Assembly (NCBI RefSeq): GCF_000764655.1 | Contig: NZ_JRGL01000092.1 | Location: 88,098 to 152,097, forward strand | Origin: Aeromonas aquatica | GTDB taxonomy: Bacteria; Pseudomonadota; Gammaproteobacteria; Enterobacterales; Aeromonadaceae | Direction of reading: 5' to 3' | Length of the DNA stretch: 64,000 nt | In this document: in pieces, positions 18,322 to 28,936 of the stretch | Numbering within the stretch: the stretch's first letter is position 1 | Layout: every line of letters begins with the position of its first letter | Notes under the pieces: model-generated | What the model saw: the letters and a program-made list of their open reading frames with translations, nothing else | What the model was told of the DNA's origin: nothing | The model's database searches: none | Position numbers and translations under genes: made by a program

Positions 18322-19191
18322 TCAGGTGATCTTGCCGGTTTCTAACAGCTGCTGGATCAGGGGGCGCAGGATCAGCTCCATCGCAAAACCCATCTTGCCC
18401 CCCGGCACCACTATGGTGTTCATCCTCGACATGAAGGCGCCGTCGATCATCGACAGCAGGTAGGGGAAGTCCACCTGCTTGATACCGCGAAACCGGATCA
18501 CCAGCATACTCTCGTCCAGGCTGGGTATCACCTTGGCACTGAAGGGGTTGGAGGTGTCGACGGTCGGTACCCGCTGGAAGTTGATGTGGGTGCGGGAGAA
18601 CTGCGGGGTGATGAAGTTGATGTAGTCATCCATGGAGCGAACGATGGAGTCGGTGACCGCCTCGCGTGAGTGACCGCGCTCCGAGGTGTCGCGGATCAGC
18701 TTCTGGATCCACTCCAGGTTGACGATGGGCACCACCCCGATGAGAAAGTCCACGTGGCGGGCCACGTTGTGCTCGCCGGTGACCACGCCGCCGTGCAGCC
18801 CCTCGTAGAACAGCAGATCCGTCTCCCCCGGCAGATCCTGCCAGGGGGTGAAGGTGCCCGGCATCTGGTTGAAGGGCACCGCCTCGTCGAAGCTGTGCAG
18901 GTAGCGCCGGTACTGGCCGTTGCCGTCCTGGCCGTATTCCTGGAAGAAAGACTCCAGCAGGCCGAAGTCGTTGGCCTCGGGCCCGAAGTAGCTGATGTGG
19001 CGCCCCTGCTCGCGCGCCTTGCGGATCGCCACGTCCATCTCGGGTCGGGTGTAGCGATGAAAACTGTCCCCCTCGACCACAGCGGCTTTGTAGCCCAGCT
19101 GATGGAACATGGAGCGGAACGCGTTGGTGGAGGTGGAGGTGCCGGCACCGGACGAACCGGTAACCGCAATGATGGGATGCTTGGCCGACAT
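18322..19191 (-). CDS. prkB: Phosphoribulokinase-like P-loop kinase
   Basis: 289 residues. P-loop near the start (ITAVTGSSGAGTSTSTNAF), EGDSFHRYTRPEMD, LLFYEGLHGG and the C-terminal VVPGGKMGFAMELILRP are the PrkB hallmarks. The P-loop has GTST where most have GKT-like residues, as is usual for PrkB. E. coli keeps prkB-yheU-yheT near crp in the same order. No RuBisCO is expected, so the substrate remains unproven. Confidence 0.92.
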   Translation of the reverse strand: MSAKHPIIAVTGSSGAGTSTSTNAFRSMFHQLGYKAAVVEGDSFHRYTRPEMDVAIRKAREQGRHISYFGPEANDFGLLESFFQEYGQDGNGQYRRYLHSFDEAVPFNQMPGTFTPWQDLPGETDLLFYEGLHGGVVTGEHNVARHVDFLIGVVPIVNLEWIQKLIRDTSERGHSREAVTDSIVRSMDDYINFITPQFSRTHINFQRVPTVDTSNPFSAKVIPSLDESMLVIRFRGIKQVDFPYLLSMIDGAFMSRMNTIVVPGGKMGFAMELILRPLIQQLLETGKIT

Positions 19192-19456
19192 AGCGTTCTC
19201 TCTTCCTTGGGAGTTCCGTTATAAGGGCATGGCCGGAGCGCGGTCAAGTGCCCTTCGATACCCTGCCGCAGGTGCCGGCCTCCTGAGGCGGGCAACTGAC
19301 GGGCCTGTGCCAATGGAGCCAGGGATTGTCGCACCCCGCGTCGGGCATGGCCCGCTCGGGCGCCAATTGGCGTATCATTTCCCGTTTGACATCGTTCATA
19401 GGCTGCCGGCGGCCATCTGTGCCCTGATGGGAGATATTGCTGATCTGGCCGCGGCG

Positions 19457-19699
19457 TTACCCTTGGTAGTCGTCCAGCGGTGCACCGCTCAGGGTCGCCT
19501 TGGGCACGACGTTGACACTCTCGTGCAGCTCGCTGTAGACGAGCACGGCACTACCTTGTAGTAATTGTTGTCTGACCTCATCAACCTTGTCGGCCAGGCT
19601 GACATCTTGTTCACCGTATTCGGTGCCTTCTTGCAAGACAAAATGCTCGAGCAGGTTGTTGAGGGTATCTGGATCCAGCTCTTGCCAGGGGATAATCAT
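19457..19699 (-). CDS. yheU: UPF0270 protein YheU
   Basis: 80 residues, [20 protein letters not shown], then [19 protein letters not shown], matching the short YheU family. Function unknown. It lies between prkB and yheT as in E. coli, but a diguanylate cyclase gene has come between it and yheT. A 265-bp gap separates it from prkB, with no gene that I can see. Confidence 0.92.
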   Translation of the reverse strand: MIIPWQELDPDTLNNLLEHFVLQEGTEYGEQDVSLADKVDEVRQQLLQGSAVLVYSELHESVNVVPKATLSGAPLDDYQG

Positions 19700-19788
19700 G
19701 GTTTCATCTTCAGTGACGCGCGTGTGGATATTGTCTGCGTCTCACCCGCAATCGCAAGGGATTTGTGTGGCCAAAAGCGGGAGTGTCT

Positions 19789-20940
19789 ATGCTATCTGCT
19801 GAGCAGCGCCGCCTCTCCAGTCATCTCGATCAGCACCTGAACGAGGCCCGCTGGCGCGCCCTGAAAGCCGGGCTGCGCTGGTACTGGGTCATCAATCTGA
19901 TCGCCATCCTGTTTTTGCTGACCCGTTTCTACATTTTTCGGGATGCTCACCTGTTGCTCGTCAACGTTCTTCCCTGGTCCTATGAGTGGCAGCTCATCAC
20001 CATGGCTTGCGTATGTCTGCTGCTACCAATGGGGTGGCTATGGCTATCCCGACAACCTCATGCCGTCTGGCAACCCTCTCTGTGGGTCTGCGGCCTGTGC
20101 TGGGGTATGGCTTGGGCGTCGGTGGGGTATACCATCTCGATCGTCGACTTGAAGGGGGGCTTCAACCTTATTTTCAACATGGTCAGCCTGCTGCTGCTGA
20201 CTGGTCTCATCGCCTCTTATTGCGATGTGCGGCTGTTCTACACGCTGGCGGCGGCCCCCTTGTCTTTTCTGTTGGCGCGAGCCTCATGGAGCCCCGAACA
20301 GTTCGTCATGCTCAACTTTATTGTGGTCGGGGTGCTGCTGATCGTGCTGGAGACCGGGCGACGCATGCTCAACAACTGGTTCGAACTGGCGGTGTCGCGT
20401 GAGCACGAGAATCTGGTGCTGGCGCGTAAGCTGGATGCCATGGCCAGTCGGGATCCCCTGACCGGGCTCGCCAACCGTCGTCACTTCGATCAGATCTGCA
20501 AGAGCGCCATCGCACAAGGTACTACCCTGGAGACGCCGCTCACTGTGATCCTGCTCGATGTGGATTTCTTCAAGCGTTACAACGATCACTACGGTCATCA
20601 GGCCGGGGATGAGTGTCTGATCCTGGTGGCCGAGTGTCTGGAAGAGAGCGCGCGCGAGTCCGGCGATCTGGTGGCCCGTTACGGTGGAGAGGAGTTCGTG
20701 GTGTTGCTGCAAGACACGGATCTGGCGGGGGGCGAGCGGGTCGCCGAACGCATCCGCCATACCCTGGCGGCTCGCGCCCTGCCCCACAAGGGTTCAGAGG
20801 TGGCGCCTCATCTCACCCTGAGCCAGGGCATAGCCCAATGGCGTCAGGGAGAGAGCCTGGTCATGCTGCTCGAACGGGTGGATGGCGCCCTCTATCAAGC
20901 CAAGGGAGAGGGGCGCAACTGCTACCGGCTCGCAGCCTGA
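19789..20940 (+). CDS. Membrane-anchored diguanylate cyclase (GGDEF)
   Basis: 383 residues. The first 200 hold about six membrane segments. The GGDEF domain starts at DPLTGLANRRHFDQ and has the active-site loop RYGGEEFVVLLQ and metal-site LDVDFFKRYNDHYGH. It should make c-di-GMP. The inhibitory I-site normally reads RxxD six residues before GGEEF; here it reads ESGD, so product inhibition is probably lost. The start at 19789 follows GCGGGAG; a longer GTG start at 19765 is less likely. It overlaps the convergent yheT 3' end by 19 bp. Confidence 0.93.
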   Translation: MLSAEQRRLSSHLDQHLNEARWRALKAGLRWYWVINLIAILFLLTRFYIFRDAHLLLVNVLPWSYEWQLITMACVCLLLPMGWLWLSRQPHAVWQPSLWVCGLCWGMAWASVGYTISIVDLKGGFNLIFNMVSLLLLTGLIASYCDVRLFYTLAAAPLSFLLARASWSPEQFVMLNFIVVGVLLIVLETGRRMLNNWFELAVSREHENLVLARKLDAMASRDPLTGLANRRHFDQICKSAIAQGTTLETPLTVILLDVDFFKRYNDHYGHQAGDECLILVAECLEESARESGDLVARYGGEEFVVLLQDTDLAGGERVAERIRHTLAARALPHKGSEVAPHLTLSQGIAQWRQGESLVMLLERVDGALYQAKGEGRNCYRLAA

Positions 20941-21905
20941 GTCTGTTCCCGCAGCCACAGGCTGATCCGCTCCTCCAGCCAGAAGCGGGGGCGCCAGGGA
21001 GTGCCGTGCAGGAAGCCCACGTGGCCGCCCCGTCGGCTCAGCTCGTAGCGTACCAGGGGGGAGAGTTGTTCCGGTGTCGGGATCACCGCCCGGGTCATGA
21101 AGGGATCGTCGGCCGCGTGGATCACCAGGGTCGGGATGGGGATCCGGGCCAAGAGATCGAGGCCGGAGCAGGTCCGGTAGTAGTGATCGGCACTGTCGAA
21201 CCCGTGCAGCGGCGCCGTGACCTGTTCGTCAAAGTCGCGCAGGGTGGCGATACGGTCGACCTGCTCCGGTTGCCAGCGGGCCCGGGCGGCGTCCTGATGA
21301 CGGATCTTGCTCTGTAAATTGCTGCGCATGGTGCGCAGCAGATAGCGCTGATAGACCCGCGAAAACCCCTGATTGACCCGATCGGCGCAACTGGCCAGTT
21401 GCAGCGGTGCCGAGATCACCACGGCGGCCTTCAATTCAGCAGGGCAGCCGCGCGCCAGCAGATTCACCAGCATATTGCCCCCCAGCGAATAGCCGATAGC
21501 CACCATGGGCTTGCCGGGATAACGGCGGCCGAGCTCGGCGATCAGCGCCTGCGCATCCTCGATGGCACCGGAGTGGTAGGCCCGCAGCAGCCGGTTCGGC
21601 TCGCCACTGCAACCACGAAAATGCATCAGCACCGCCTCATCCCCCTGCCGCTGCAGGTGGGCAAACAGCCCCTTGGCATAGTGGGAGTGGATGCTCCCCT
21701 CCAGACCGTGGAATAGTACCAGCAGAGGCCGTTCGTCCTGGCGGATGGGACCGCTCCAGGCGAGATCGACGAAATCCCCGTCCGCGAGTTCAAACCGCTC
21801 CGAGGTGAAGCGGGCTGGCGTTCGGCGCAGCCACTTCGGCAAGATGGTTTGCAGGTGGGGATTGCGGGCCCACCAGGGGGCGTGGAAGTGGCTCTCTGTC
21901 AGCAT
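20922..21905 (-). CDS. yheT: Alpha/beta hydrolase YheT
   Basis: 327 residues. NPHLQTILPKWLRR, HFRGCSGEPNRLLRAYHSG, the nucleophile elbow GYSLGGNM, ADDPFMTRAVIP and GGHVGFLHG match E. coli YheT closely, including the Ser-Asp-His triad (GYSLGG; HAADDPF; GGHVG). Substrate unknown; relatives are esterases of the ABHD1/3 type. The ATG at 21905 fits the family; an upstream start at 21935 is possible. Confidence 0.92.
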   Translation of the reverse strand: MLTESHFHAPWWARNPHLQTILPKWLRRTPARFTSERFELADGDFVDLAWSGPIRQDERPLLVLFHGLEGSIHSHYAKGLFAHLQRQGDEAVLMHFRGCSGEPNRLLRAYHSGAIEDAQALIAELGRRYPGKPMVAIGYSLGGNMLVNLLARGCPAELKAAVVISAPLQLASCADRVNQGFSRVYQRYLLRTMRSNLQSKIRHQDAARARWQPEQVDRIATLRDFDEQVTAPLHGFDSADHYYRTCSGLDLLARIPIPTLVIHAADDPFMTRAVIPTPEQLSPLVRYELSRRGGHVGFLHGTPWRPRFWLEERISLWLREQTQAASR

Positions 21906-21965
21906 GAAACGGCTCGAGGTAACGGGGCGGGTCAAGGGCGCGGCGAGCGAGGCTCGCCGCGTTCG

Positions 21966-22865
21966 TCAGGCGGGCAAGCGGTCGTGGTGTTCGGCCCCGC
22001 GCAACATGGCCTGGATCAGTTCGTTGGCCTCGAACTTGGTCAACGCCTCGTGGGCGCCGACCTGATGGGCGCGCTCCACGCTGATCTCGCTGGAGAGGGA
22101 GGTGTGCAGGATGATGTAGGCCTCCGCCAGCTTGGGATCGCTCTGCACCTCGAAGGCCAGCTCGTAGCCGTCCAGTCCCGGCATCTCGATGTCGCTCACC
22201 AGGATGTCGATGGGGTTGCCCTGGCCGACCTTGCTCTGCATCAGGCTGAGGGCATCGCGTCCGTTGGTGCACACCTCGTAGGGAATGTTGATGTAATCGA
22301 GGGCCGCCATCAGCTGGCGGCGGGCGACCGAGGAGTCGTCCACCAGCAGGATCCGCATCGGCTTGAGCCGTTCACGCTGCACGTCGGTCAGCACCGGATA
22401 GAGGTGGCTGGGATCGTCCGGATAGACCCGGGACAGGATCAGCTCCACATCCAGCAGCTGGATCAGCTGCTCACCGACCTTGGTCACCCCGGTCACGAAC
22501 ACGTTTTGGCCGAGGGAGGGCGGGGGCGGCTCTATGTCACGCCAGTTGCACTCGGTGATCTTGTCGATGCCACGCACCAGGAAGCCCACCAGGGTGCGGC
22601 GGCAGTCGGTGATGATGATGAAGCACTGCGCCATCTCCTCCCGGGTGATGCGCCTGTACCCCACCGCCATGGCCATGTCGATCACCGGGATGGTGGTGCC
22701 CCGCATGTTGGCGGCACCGAGCACGGTCGGGTGCGAATGGGGCAGGGCGGTGAGCTGGGTGTAGGGGACTATCTCCTTCACCTTGAGAGTACCGATGGCG
22801 AAGGATTGCCTGGCGGAGAGGTGAAACAGCAACATGCCCTGGGATTGGTTGGCCTTGCTCGTCAT
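21966..22865 (-). CDS. cheV: Chemotaxis coupling protein CheV
   Basis: 299 residues. A CheW-like domain (about 10-155: FAIGTLKVKEIVPYTQL, VLGAANMRGTTIPVIDM) is followed by a receiver (about 170-295: ILLVDDSSVARRQL, phospho-acceptor D in LVSDIEMPGLDGYEL). CheV links receptors to CheA and tunes adaptation by phosphorylation. It stands alone here rather than in a che operon. Confidence 0.93.
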   Translation of the reverse strand: MTSKANQSQGMLLFHLSARQSFAIGTLKVKEIVPYTQLTALPHSHPTVLGAANMRGTTIPVIDMAMAVGYRRITREEMAQCFIIITDCRRTLVGFLVRGIDKITECNWRDIEPPPPSLGQNVFVTGVTKVGEQLIQLLDVELILSRVYPDDPSHLYPVLTDVQRERLKPMRILLVDDSSVARRQLMAALDYINIPYEVCTNGRDALSLMQSKVGQGNPIDILVSDIEMPGLDGYELAFEVQSDPKLAEAYIILHTSLSSEISVERAHQVGAHEALTKFEANELIQAMLRGAEHHDRLPA

Positions 22866-23008
22866 GGCGGATGTCCTGTTGATCTAAACGGTGGCGGTCG
22901 ATTCGGTGTTCAGCATAGAAGATGATGATAGCGATGATCCGTCAGTTGTTAACGACCGGGGGCCGCAAAACTGGATCCCTTTCACCATTATTTCTTTCCT
23001 CATCAGGC

Positions 23009-23677
23009 TCAGGCCGAGGGGGACTGCAGCAGGGAGTCGAGGGTCAGGCCATGCCAGTGCAGGCAAGACTCGGCCAGTGCGGCCTCATCCCTGAACCCGA
23101 GTTTTGCCACCACCTGGGCCGGCTTGCTGCCACTTCTGAGCAGGCGCACCGCCTGCAGCAGTTGCCACTGGGCGCCGAGGGCCACGTGATCCAGTCCGGC
23201 GGTCATGAGGGATTGCCCAGCGGCGAGGTCGCCCGCCTGCAGCGCACGCCAGGCGCTTTGTAATCCCTGATCTCCCTGTGAGCGGAGGGTGCAGCCGAGC
23301 AACTCGTCCTGGATCACCCGCAGGCGGTGGCCATAGGCTCCTTGCCAGTCGTGTTCCCGGTCCCAGCTGGCGAGGCTATCCAGCAAAGCATCCAGCAGCG
23401 GGGTGGGTTGCAACCAGCCGGCCTGGGCGGGTTGATCGACGCGCACCGAGCAGACCAGCCGATCGGTGTGGCTGCCAGCCAGGGGGGTGAAGGCGGCGAG
23501 GGCATCGGCGCAGAGCCAGAAGTGGCTGCCCGCCGTCAGCAACAGCTCATGAGCGCCGAGTCTTAGCAGCGCCGCTCCCTGGGTGACGCGCAGCAGTTGC
23601 CCCATGGGGACACGCTTGCGGGCACCGACCTGCAGATGAGGAGTGGAAAAATGCTGATATTCGATGGCGTGATGCAT
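23009..23677 (-). CDS. AraC-type transcriptional regulator (divergent)
   Basis: 222 residues. The N-terminal part (VPMGQLLRVTQGAALLRLGA, LLLTAGSHFWLCA) fits a cupin-like sensing domain. The C-terminal part carries a recognisable second HTH of AraC regulators (SGSKPAQVVAKLGFRDEAAL). The ATG at 23677 is taken because the sequence upstream no longer resembles the family. Divergent from yheV. Target and ligand unknown. Confidence 0.7.
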   Translation of the reverse strand: MHHAIEYQHFSTPHLQVGARKRVPMGQLLRVTQGAALLRLGAHELLLTAGSHFWLCADALAAFTPLAGSHTDRLVCSVRVDQPAQAGWLQPTPLLDALLDSLASWDREHDWQGAYGHRLRVIQDELLGCTLRSQGDQGLQSAWRALQAGDLAAGQSLMTAGLDHVALGAQWQLLQAVRLLRSGSKPAQVVAKLGFRDEAALAESCLHWHGLTLDSLLQSPSA

Positions 23678-23716
23678 GGTGAAACCCTGATATGATGCTG
23701 CCTGGAGGTAACAAAA

Positions 23717-23923
23717 ATGGAAACCAGACGTAAAAAACGCTTCATTGCCGGTGCGGTTTGTCCGGCGTGCGGCAAGATGGACACCATGATGCTGTATATG
23801 GAGCATGGAGTCGAGAAGGTGACCTGTGTCGACTGCGGGGATACCCAGGTGCAGACCCAGGCCGAGGTGGACAAGGCGACCCGCGAGGCCGAACAGGTAA
23901 TCGGGGTATTCAGGCCCGAATAG
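23717..23923 (+). CDS. yheV: YheV family zinc-ribbon protein
   Basis: 68 residues with CPAC and CVDC pairs forming a zinc ribbon, and the family ends KKRFIAGAVCPACG and EQVIGVFRPE. E. coli yheV also lies next to slyD. Function unknown. Ribosome site GGAGG. Confidence 0.88.
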   Translation: METRRKKRFIAGAVCPACGKMDTMMLYMEHGVEKVTCVDCGDTQVQTQAEVDKATREAEQVIGVFRPE

Positions 23924-24067
23924 GGGTCAACCTCATAGGTCCAAAAGAAAGCCAGCCTAGTGCCGGGTTGATGAGTTTTTCGGCATATCGGAGGGGGCCC
24001 TGCCATATGCTTGGCCACCTTTTTAAGGTATTCTGGGCCCGTTTTTTCTATCCGCAGGATCCCTGAC

Positions 24068-24706
24068 ATGAAAGTAGCTCCCCTGAGCGTGGTTACGCTG
24101 GAATACACGGTCACCGACGAACACGGTGAAGTCATCGACACCACTGTCGGTAAAGAGCCTCTGGTGTATCTGCACGGTACCCGTTATCTGGTCGCCGGCC
24201 TCGAAGCCGAGCTGGAAGGTCGCAGCGTGGGCGAGGCGTTTGACGTCACCCTGGCACCGACCCAGGCCTATGGCGAATACGACGAAAGCTTGGTGCAGGA
24301 AGTGCCTGGCGAGCTGTTCGATGGCATGGAAGTGTCTGAAGGCGATACTTTCGTTGCCGAGACCGACGATGGCCACCGTCCGGTGACCGTGGTTGAAGTG
24401 TCCGAAGAGTTCATCAAGGTGGATGGCAACCATCCGCTGGCCGGTGTGACCCTGGGCTTCAAGGTCGAGATCAAGGACGTTCGCGCCGCGACCGCCGAAG
24501 AGCTGGCCCATGGCCACGTTCACGGTGCCGGTGGTTGCGGTCACGATCATGGCCACGATCATGATCACGACCACGGCCATGAGCACGGCGGTTGCTGCGG
24601 TGGTGGCGGTCACGCTCACGACCACGGCCATGACCACGGTGATGACCAGGGCCACGGCGGTTGCTGCGGTGGCGGCGGTTGCGGTGGCAAGGGTCACCAG
24701 CACTGA
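24068..24706 (+). CDS. slyD: FKBP-type peptidyl-prolyl isomerase and nickel metallochaperone SlyD
   Basis: 212 residues. FKBP core with the inserted IF (chaperone) domain (about 70-130), then a C-terminal tail of about 60 residues very rich in His, Cys and Gly (GGCGHDHGHDHDHDHGHEHG, then CCGGGG repeats) that binds nickel and supports hydrogenase maturation. The tail is built of near-repeats of HDHG and GGCCGGGG, so its length probably varies between strains. The ATG at 24068 gives the normal N-terminus MKVAPLSVVTLEYTV. Confidence 0.96.
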   Translation: MKVAPLSVVTLEYTVTDEHGEVIDTTVGKEPLVYLHGTRYLVAGLEAELEGRSVGEAFDVTLAPTQAYGEYDESLVQEVPGELFDGMEVSEGDTFVAETDDGHRPVTVVEVSEEFIKVDGNHPLAGVTLGFKVEIKDVRAATAEELAHGHVHGAGGCGHDHGHDHDHDHGHEHGGCCGGGGHAHDHGHDHGDDQGHGGCCGGGGCGGKGHQH

Positions 24707-24725
24707 GTTCAGCCTCTGGCTTGAT

Positions 24726-24756
24726 AAAAAAACCCGCGTCTATCGCGGGTTTTTTT
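24726..24756. terminator. Bidirectional terminator of slyD and slyX
   Basis: A7-CCCGCG-TCTAT-CGCGGG-T7, a perfect stem with U-runs on both strands between convergent genes. Confidence 0.95.
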
Positions 24757-24776
24757 ATGGTTTTGCGTGAGCGCGC

Positions 24777-24992
24777 TCAGTAGTGCGGTGGCGGCGTCTC
24801 TTCGGCCATGCTGGCGATTTGACTCGGTTGCACGCTCTGCAGCTTGTCGACCAACAGCTGGATCTGATGCTTGAGCCGGTCGAGTTCACGGCCCTGGGTG
24901 GTCACCTCCTCGTTGAGTTGCTCCACCGTGTATTCGGCATAGGCGAGACGGCTTTCCAGGGTCTCGAGACGATCGTTAACTTGCTGACTCAT
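24777..24992 (-). CDS. slyX: SlyX family coiled-coil protein
   Basis: 71 residues: RLETLESRLAYAEYTVEQLN heptads and the proline-rich end EETPPPHY shared with E. coli SlyX. Function unknown. Convergent with slyD as in E. coli, and 15 bp after the WD40 lipoprotein gene, so the two are probably one operon. Confidence 0.92.
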   Translation of the reverse strand: MSQQVNDRLETLESRLAYAEYTVEQLNEEVTTQGRELDRLKHQIQLLVDKLQSVQPSQIASMAEETPPPHY

Positions 24993-25007
24993 GGGCCTTT
25001 TGGTCCT

Positions 25008-25976
25008 TTACTTGATAGTCCAGATTTCGGCCAGGCCACTGGAACTGGCGCTGACGAGGTGGTTATTGTCGCGCAAAGCCACGCCATAGACCACAGCGCT
25101 CGGCGGTTTCACTTCGGGATGGGGCGAGACACGCCAGCGCTGCAGCAGGCTGCCGTCGCTCACCCGCCACAGGGAGAGCTGGCGGGAGGAGGCGCCGGTG
25201 ATGAGCCAGCGGTCGTCATTGGCGAAACGGGCGCTGGTATGAACCTCGAAGCGATGATCGAGCCGCAGCCGGCTTAGCTCCTTGCCGGTTTTCAAGTCCC
25301 AGATGCTGGCCTGACGGCTGTCGGCGGTGAAGGCTAAGCGCCCCGCCGAGTCCAGCCTCGCCATCACCACCCGGCCGCCATGATTGAAGCGCCATATCAC
25401 CTGGCCGCTGCGGGTATCCCACAAATAGGCGCTGTAGTCGTTGCCCCCGGTGAGGGCGTAACGACCATTGGCACTGAGATCCACCGTATTGACCTGTTCG
25501 GTATGACCGAGAAACTGCAGCCGGCGGCCGCTTCGGGTATCCACCAGCTCCGCCTTGCCATCGGCGCGGCCGATCAGCACCTGGCGACCATCGGCAGACA
25601 ATGCGGCGTCCCTCAGGCTGGATTCAGGAAGCGAGTAGTAGCCTTGGGACTGGCCATCTTGCAGGCGCCAGATGGCGAAGGCGTGCTGGGTGGCCGTGAT
25701 GGCGTGGCTGTCGTCTGGCGAGAAACGGGTGAGGGTCACGAAGTCGTTGTCGTCATCGGACTGACGCCAGCGCCAGCGTTCCTTGCCCTGTGCCAGCTCC
25801 CACACCACCGTGCCCTGGCTCAGGCTGGAGACGATGGCTTGCTTGCCGTCGAGGCTCAGATCCGCACTCAGCAAGCCTTGTTTGGCGAGGGGGATCTGCT
25901 GGCCGGGAAGTGAGCTCTGTTTGCAGCCCATCAGCGTCAGGCAAATAGCGATGAGATAAATGGCACTTTTGATCAT
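25008..25976 (-). CDS. WD40-repeat lipoprotein
   Basis: 322 residues. The lipobox LTLMGC gives lipidation at C18. About six WD40-like blades follow (ALSADGRQVLIGRADGKAEL; DLSANGRYALTGGNDYSAYL, then WDT; SIWDLKTGKELSRL; LSLWRVSDGSL). It is probably a beta-propeller scaffold in the periplasm or at the outer membrane. Partner unknown; its place next to slyX and fkpA hints at an envelope folding role, but that is only context. Confidence 0.8.
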   Translation of the reverse strand: MIKSAIYLIAICLTLMGCKQSSLPGQQIPLAKQGLLSADLSLDGKQAIVSSLSQGTVVWELAQGKERWRWRQSDDDNDFVTLTRFSPDDSHAITATQHAFAIWRLQDGQSQGYYSLPESSLRDAALSADGRQVLIGRADGKAELVDTRSGRRLQFLGHTEQVNTVDLSANGRYALTGGNDYSAYLWDTRSGQVIWRFNHGGRVVMARLDSAGRLAFTADSRQASIWDLKTGKELSRLRLDHRFEVHTSARFANDDRWLITGASSRQLSLWRVSDGSLLQRWRVSPHPEVKPPSAVVYGVALRDNNHLVSASSSGLAEIWTIK

Positions 25977-26095
25977 TTTTCCTGTCTCATGCTTTCGTTA
26001 CCTGCGATCACGGCGTTAGTATAAGGCGCTTATCACGATAAACCTCTCATTTCACGAAGGAACCGAGAGCGGTATTTAGAGTTTTGGAGAAACGG

Positions 26096-26902
26096 ATGAA
26101 CAATTTTCTGAAGGTGTCCCTGCTGGCTGCGGCCGTTGCCGTTGGTCTGACTGGTTGCCAAAAAGATGAAAAACCTGCTGCCAATACCGCAGAGGTGAAG
26201 GCAGAAGCCAGCAAGCCGGCAGAGGCCCCCAAGGCTGAAGCCAAGAGCTTTGAAGAGCAGTCTGGCTACGCGATCGGCCTCTCCATGGGTCGTTATATCG
26301 CCAACACCCTGGAACGTCAGCAGGAGTTGGGTATCAAGCTGGATAACACCGTCATCCTCAAAGGGGTGACCGACGGTCTGGGCAAAGAAGCCAGCATGAC
26401 CGACGAAGAGATCCAGAAGGTTCTGCAGCAGTACGACGCCAAGATCAACGAGTTGACCAAGGCCAAGGCTGACAAAGATGCCGTGGATAGCCTGAAGAAG
26501 GGCGAAGAGTTCCTGGCCGCCAACGCCAAGAAAGAGGGCGTGAAGAGCACCGAGTCCGGCCTGCAATATCAGGTCGAGAAGCTGGGTGAGGGCGCCAAGC
26601 CCAAGGCCACCGACATCGTCAAGGTTCACTACACCGGTACCCTGATCGATGGCACCAAGTTTGACAGCTCCGTCGATCGTGGCGAGCCAGCCACCTTCCC
26701 GCTCAACCAGGTGATCCCGGGTTGGACCGAAGGCGTGCAACTGATGCCGGTCGGCTCCAAGTTCAAGTTTGTCCTGCCGTCCAAGCTGGCCTACGGCGAG
26801 CACGGTGCAGGCTCCATCCCGGCGAACGCCGTGCTGGTCTTCGACGTCGAGCTGCTGGCCATCGAAAAGCCGGCTGCCGATGGCGACAACACCAAAAAAT
26901 AA
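26096..26902 (+). CDS. fkpA: FKBP-type peptidyl-prolyl isomerase FkpA
   Basis: 268 residues. N-terminal signal with VGLTGC, so a lipoprotein here (E. coli FkpA is soluble). A helical dimerisation domain (about 50-145) precedes the FKBP domain (GAKPKATDIVKVHYTGTLID, FDSSVDRGEPATFPLNQVIP, GWTEGVQLMPVGSKF). It is a periplasmic folding catalyst and chaperone. The ATG at 26096 follows GGAGA. Divergent from the WD40 gene. Confidence 0.95.
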   Translation: MNNFLKVSLLAAAVAVGLTGCQKDEKPAANTAEVKAEASKPAEAPKAEAKSFEEQSGYAIGLSMGRYIANTLERQQELGIKLDNTVILKGVTDGLGKEASMTDEEIQKVLQQYDAKINELTKAKADKDAVDSLKKGEEFLAANAKKEGVKSTESGLQYQVEKLGEGAKPKATDIVKVHYTGTLIDGTKFDSSVDRGEPATFPLNQVIPGWTEGVQLMPVGSKFKFVLPSKLAYGEHGAGSIPANAVLVFDVELLAIEKPAADGDNTKK

Positions 26903-26916
26903 GCAGAATGCTGCAC

Positions 26917-26944
26917 AAAAACGGCTCCTCAGGGAGCCGTTTTT
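26917..26944 (+). terminator. Terminator of fkpA
   Basis: AAAAACGGCTCC-TCAG-GGAGCCGTTTTT, a perfect stem with a U-run. Confidence 0.93.
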
Positions 26945-27054
26945 ACTTGGTTCGACCCGCCGTTGGCGGGAGAAGAAATAGGGTAGCCACATCTTGAGTG
27001 TGTGGCGGCTAGCCCCCAGAATAGACAACAAAATCAATCGCAAGGATGGATCCC

Positions 27055-28460
<1,406 letters not shown>

Positions 28461-28461
<1 letters not shown>

Positions 28462-28483
28462 GAGGGCTGAATATCAGCCCTCT
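28461..28483 (+). terminator. Terminator of luxO (first copy)
   Basis: AGAGGGCTGA-ATA-TCAGCCCTCT overlaps the last base of the stop codon; TTGTCCTC follows. The identical stem is present again 81 bp further on. Confidence 0.75.
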
Positions 28484-28495
28484 TGTCCTCTAGCC

Positions 28496-28564
28496 ATCTA
28501 CCGCAAGCAGCAGGGCTTGGAAGAAACGAGCCAGCGCTGAAAGAGGGCTGAATATCAGCCCTCT
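28496..28564 (+). repeat. Diverged second copy of the luxO 3' end plus terminator ('tail echo')
   Basis: ATCTACCGCAAGCAGCAGGG and the following bases would read IYRKQQGLEETSQR-stop, against IYRKKQGWEDASQR-stop at the true luxO end (28417-28461). The terminator stem is repeated exactly (28542-28564). The echo begins 35 bp after the luxO stop and has no start codon, so it is not expected to be translated. Confidence 0.88.
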
Positions 28565-28600
28565 CATCTCTCATCTTCATTACCACAGGGCTCTCTTGGC

Positions 28601-28936
28601 CTAATAGACCATGGCCAGGCTCATCAGCATCAGGCCTAGGGCGGCGAAGGCCCCTTCCTTGATGGCCAGACGGGGCACCAGGGCCTTGGGCAGCGCGGGG
28701 AACAGGCTCAAGGCAAAGCCAAGCCCGGGCATCAGCCAATGAAAGCCCGGACTGCGCTGGGTGGGATCGGCGGCGCCGTTGATGACGATAAGCAGGATAA
28801 ACAGGGTGAAGGCGGGCAGGATGAACCAGCGGGCGCTGCCTGAGGCGACGGCCCGCAGCGGTGAGATGCGATAGAGCACCAGGGTCACGATGAACAGCAC
28901 CAGGGGGGCCAACAGATAAAGCGGGGCCGGATTCAT
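28601..28936 (-). CDS. Small membrane protein of unknown function
   Basis: 111 residues with four hydrophobic segments (LYLLAPLVLFIVTLVLY; WFILPAFTLFILLIVING; WLMPGLGFALSLFPALP; GAFAALGLMLMSLAMVY). I do not recognise the family. It converges on luxO; no partner is obvious. The ATG follows GGAGAACTTCCGTC. Confidence 0.65.
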   Translation of the reverse strand: MNPAPLYLLAPLVLFIVTLVLYRISPLRAVASGSARWFILPAFTLFILLIVINGAADPTQRSPGFHWLMPGLGFALSLFPALPKALVPRLAIKEGAFAALGLMLMSLAMVY

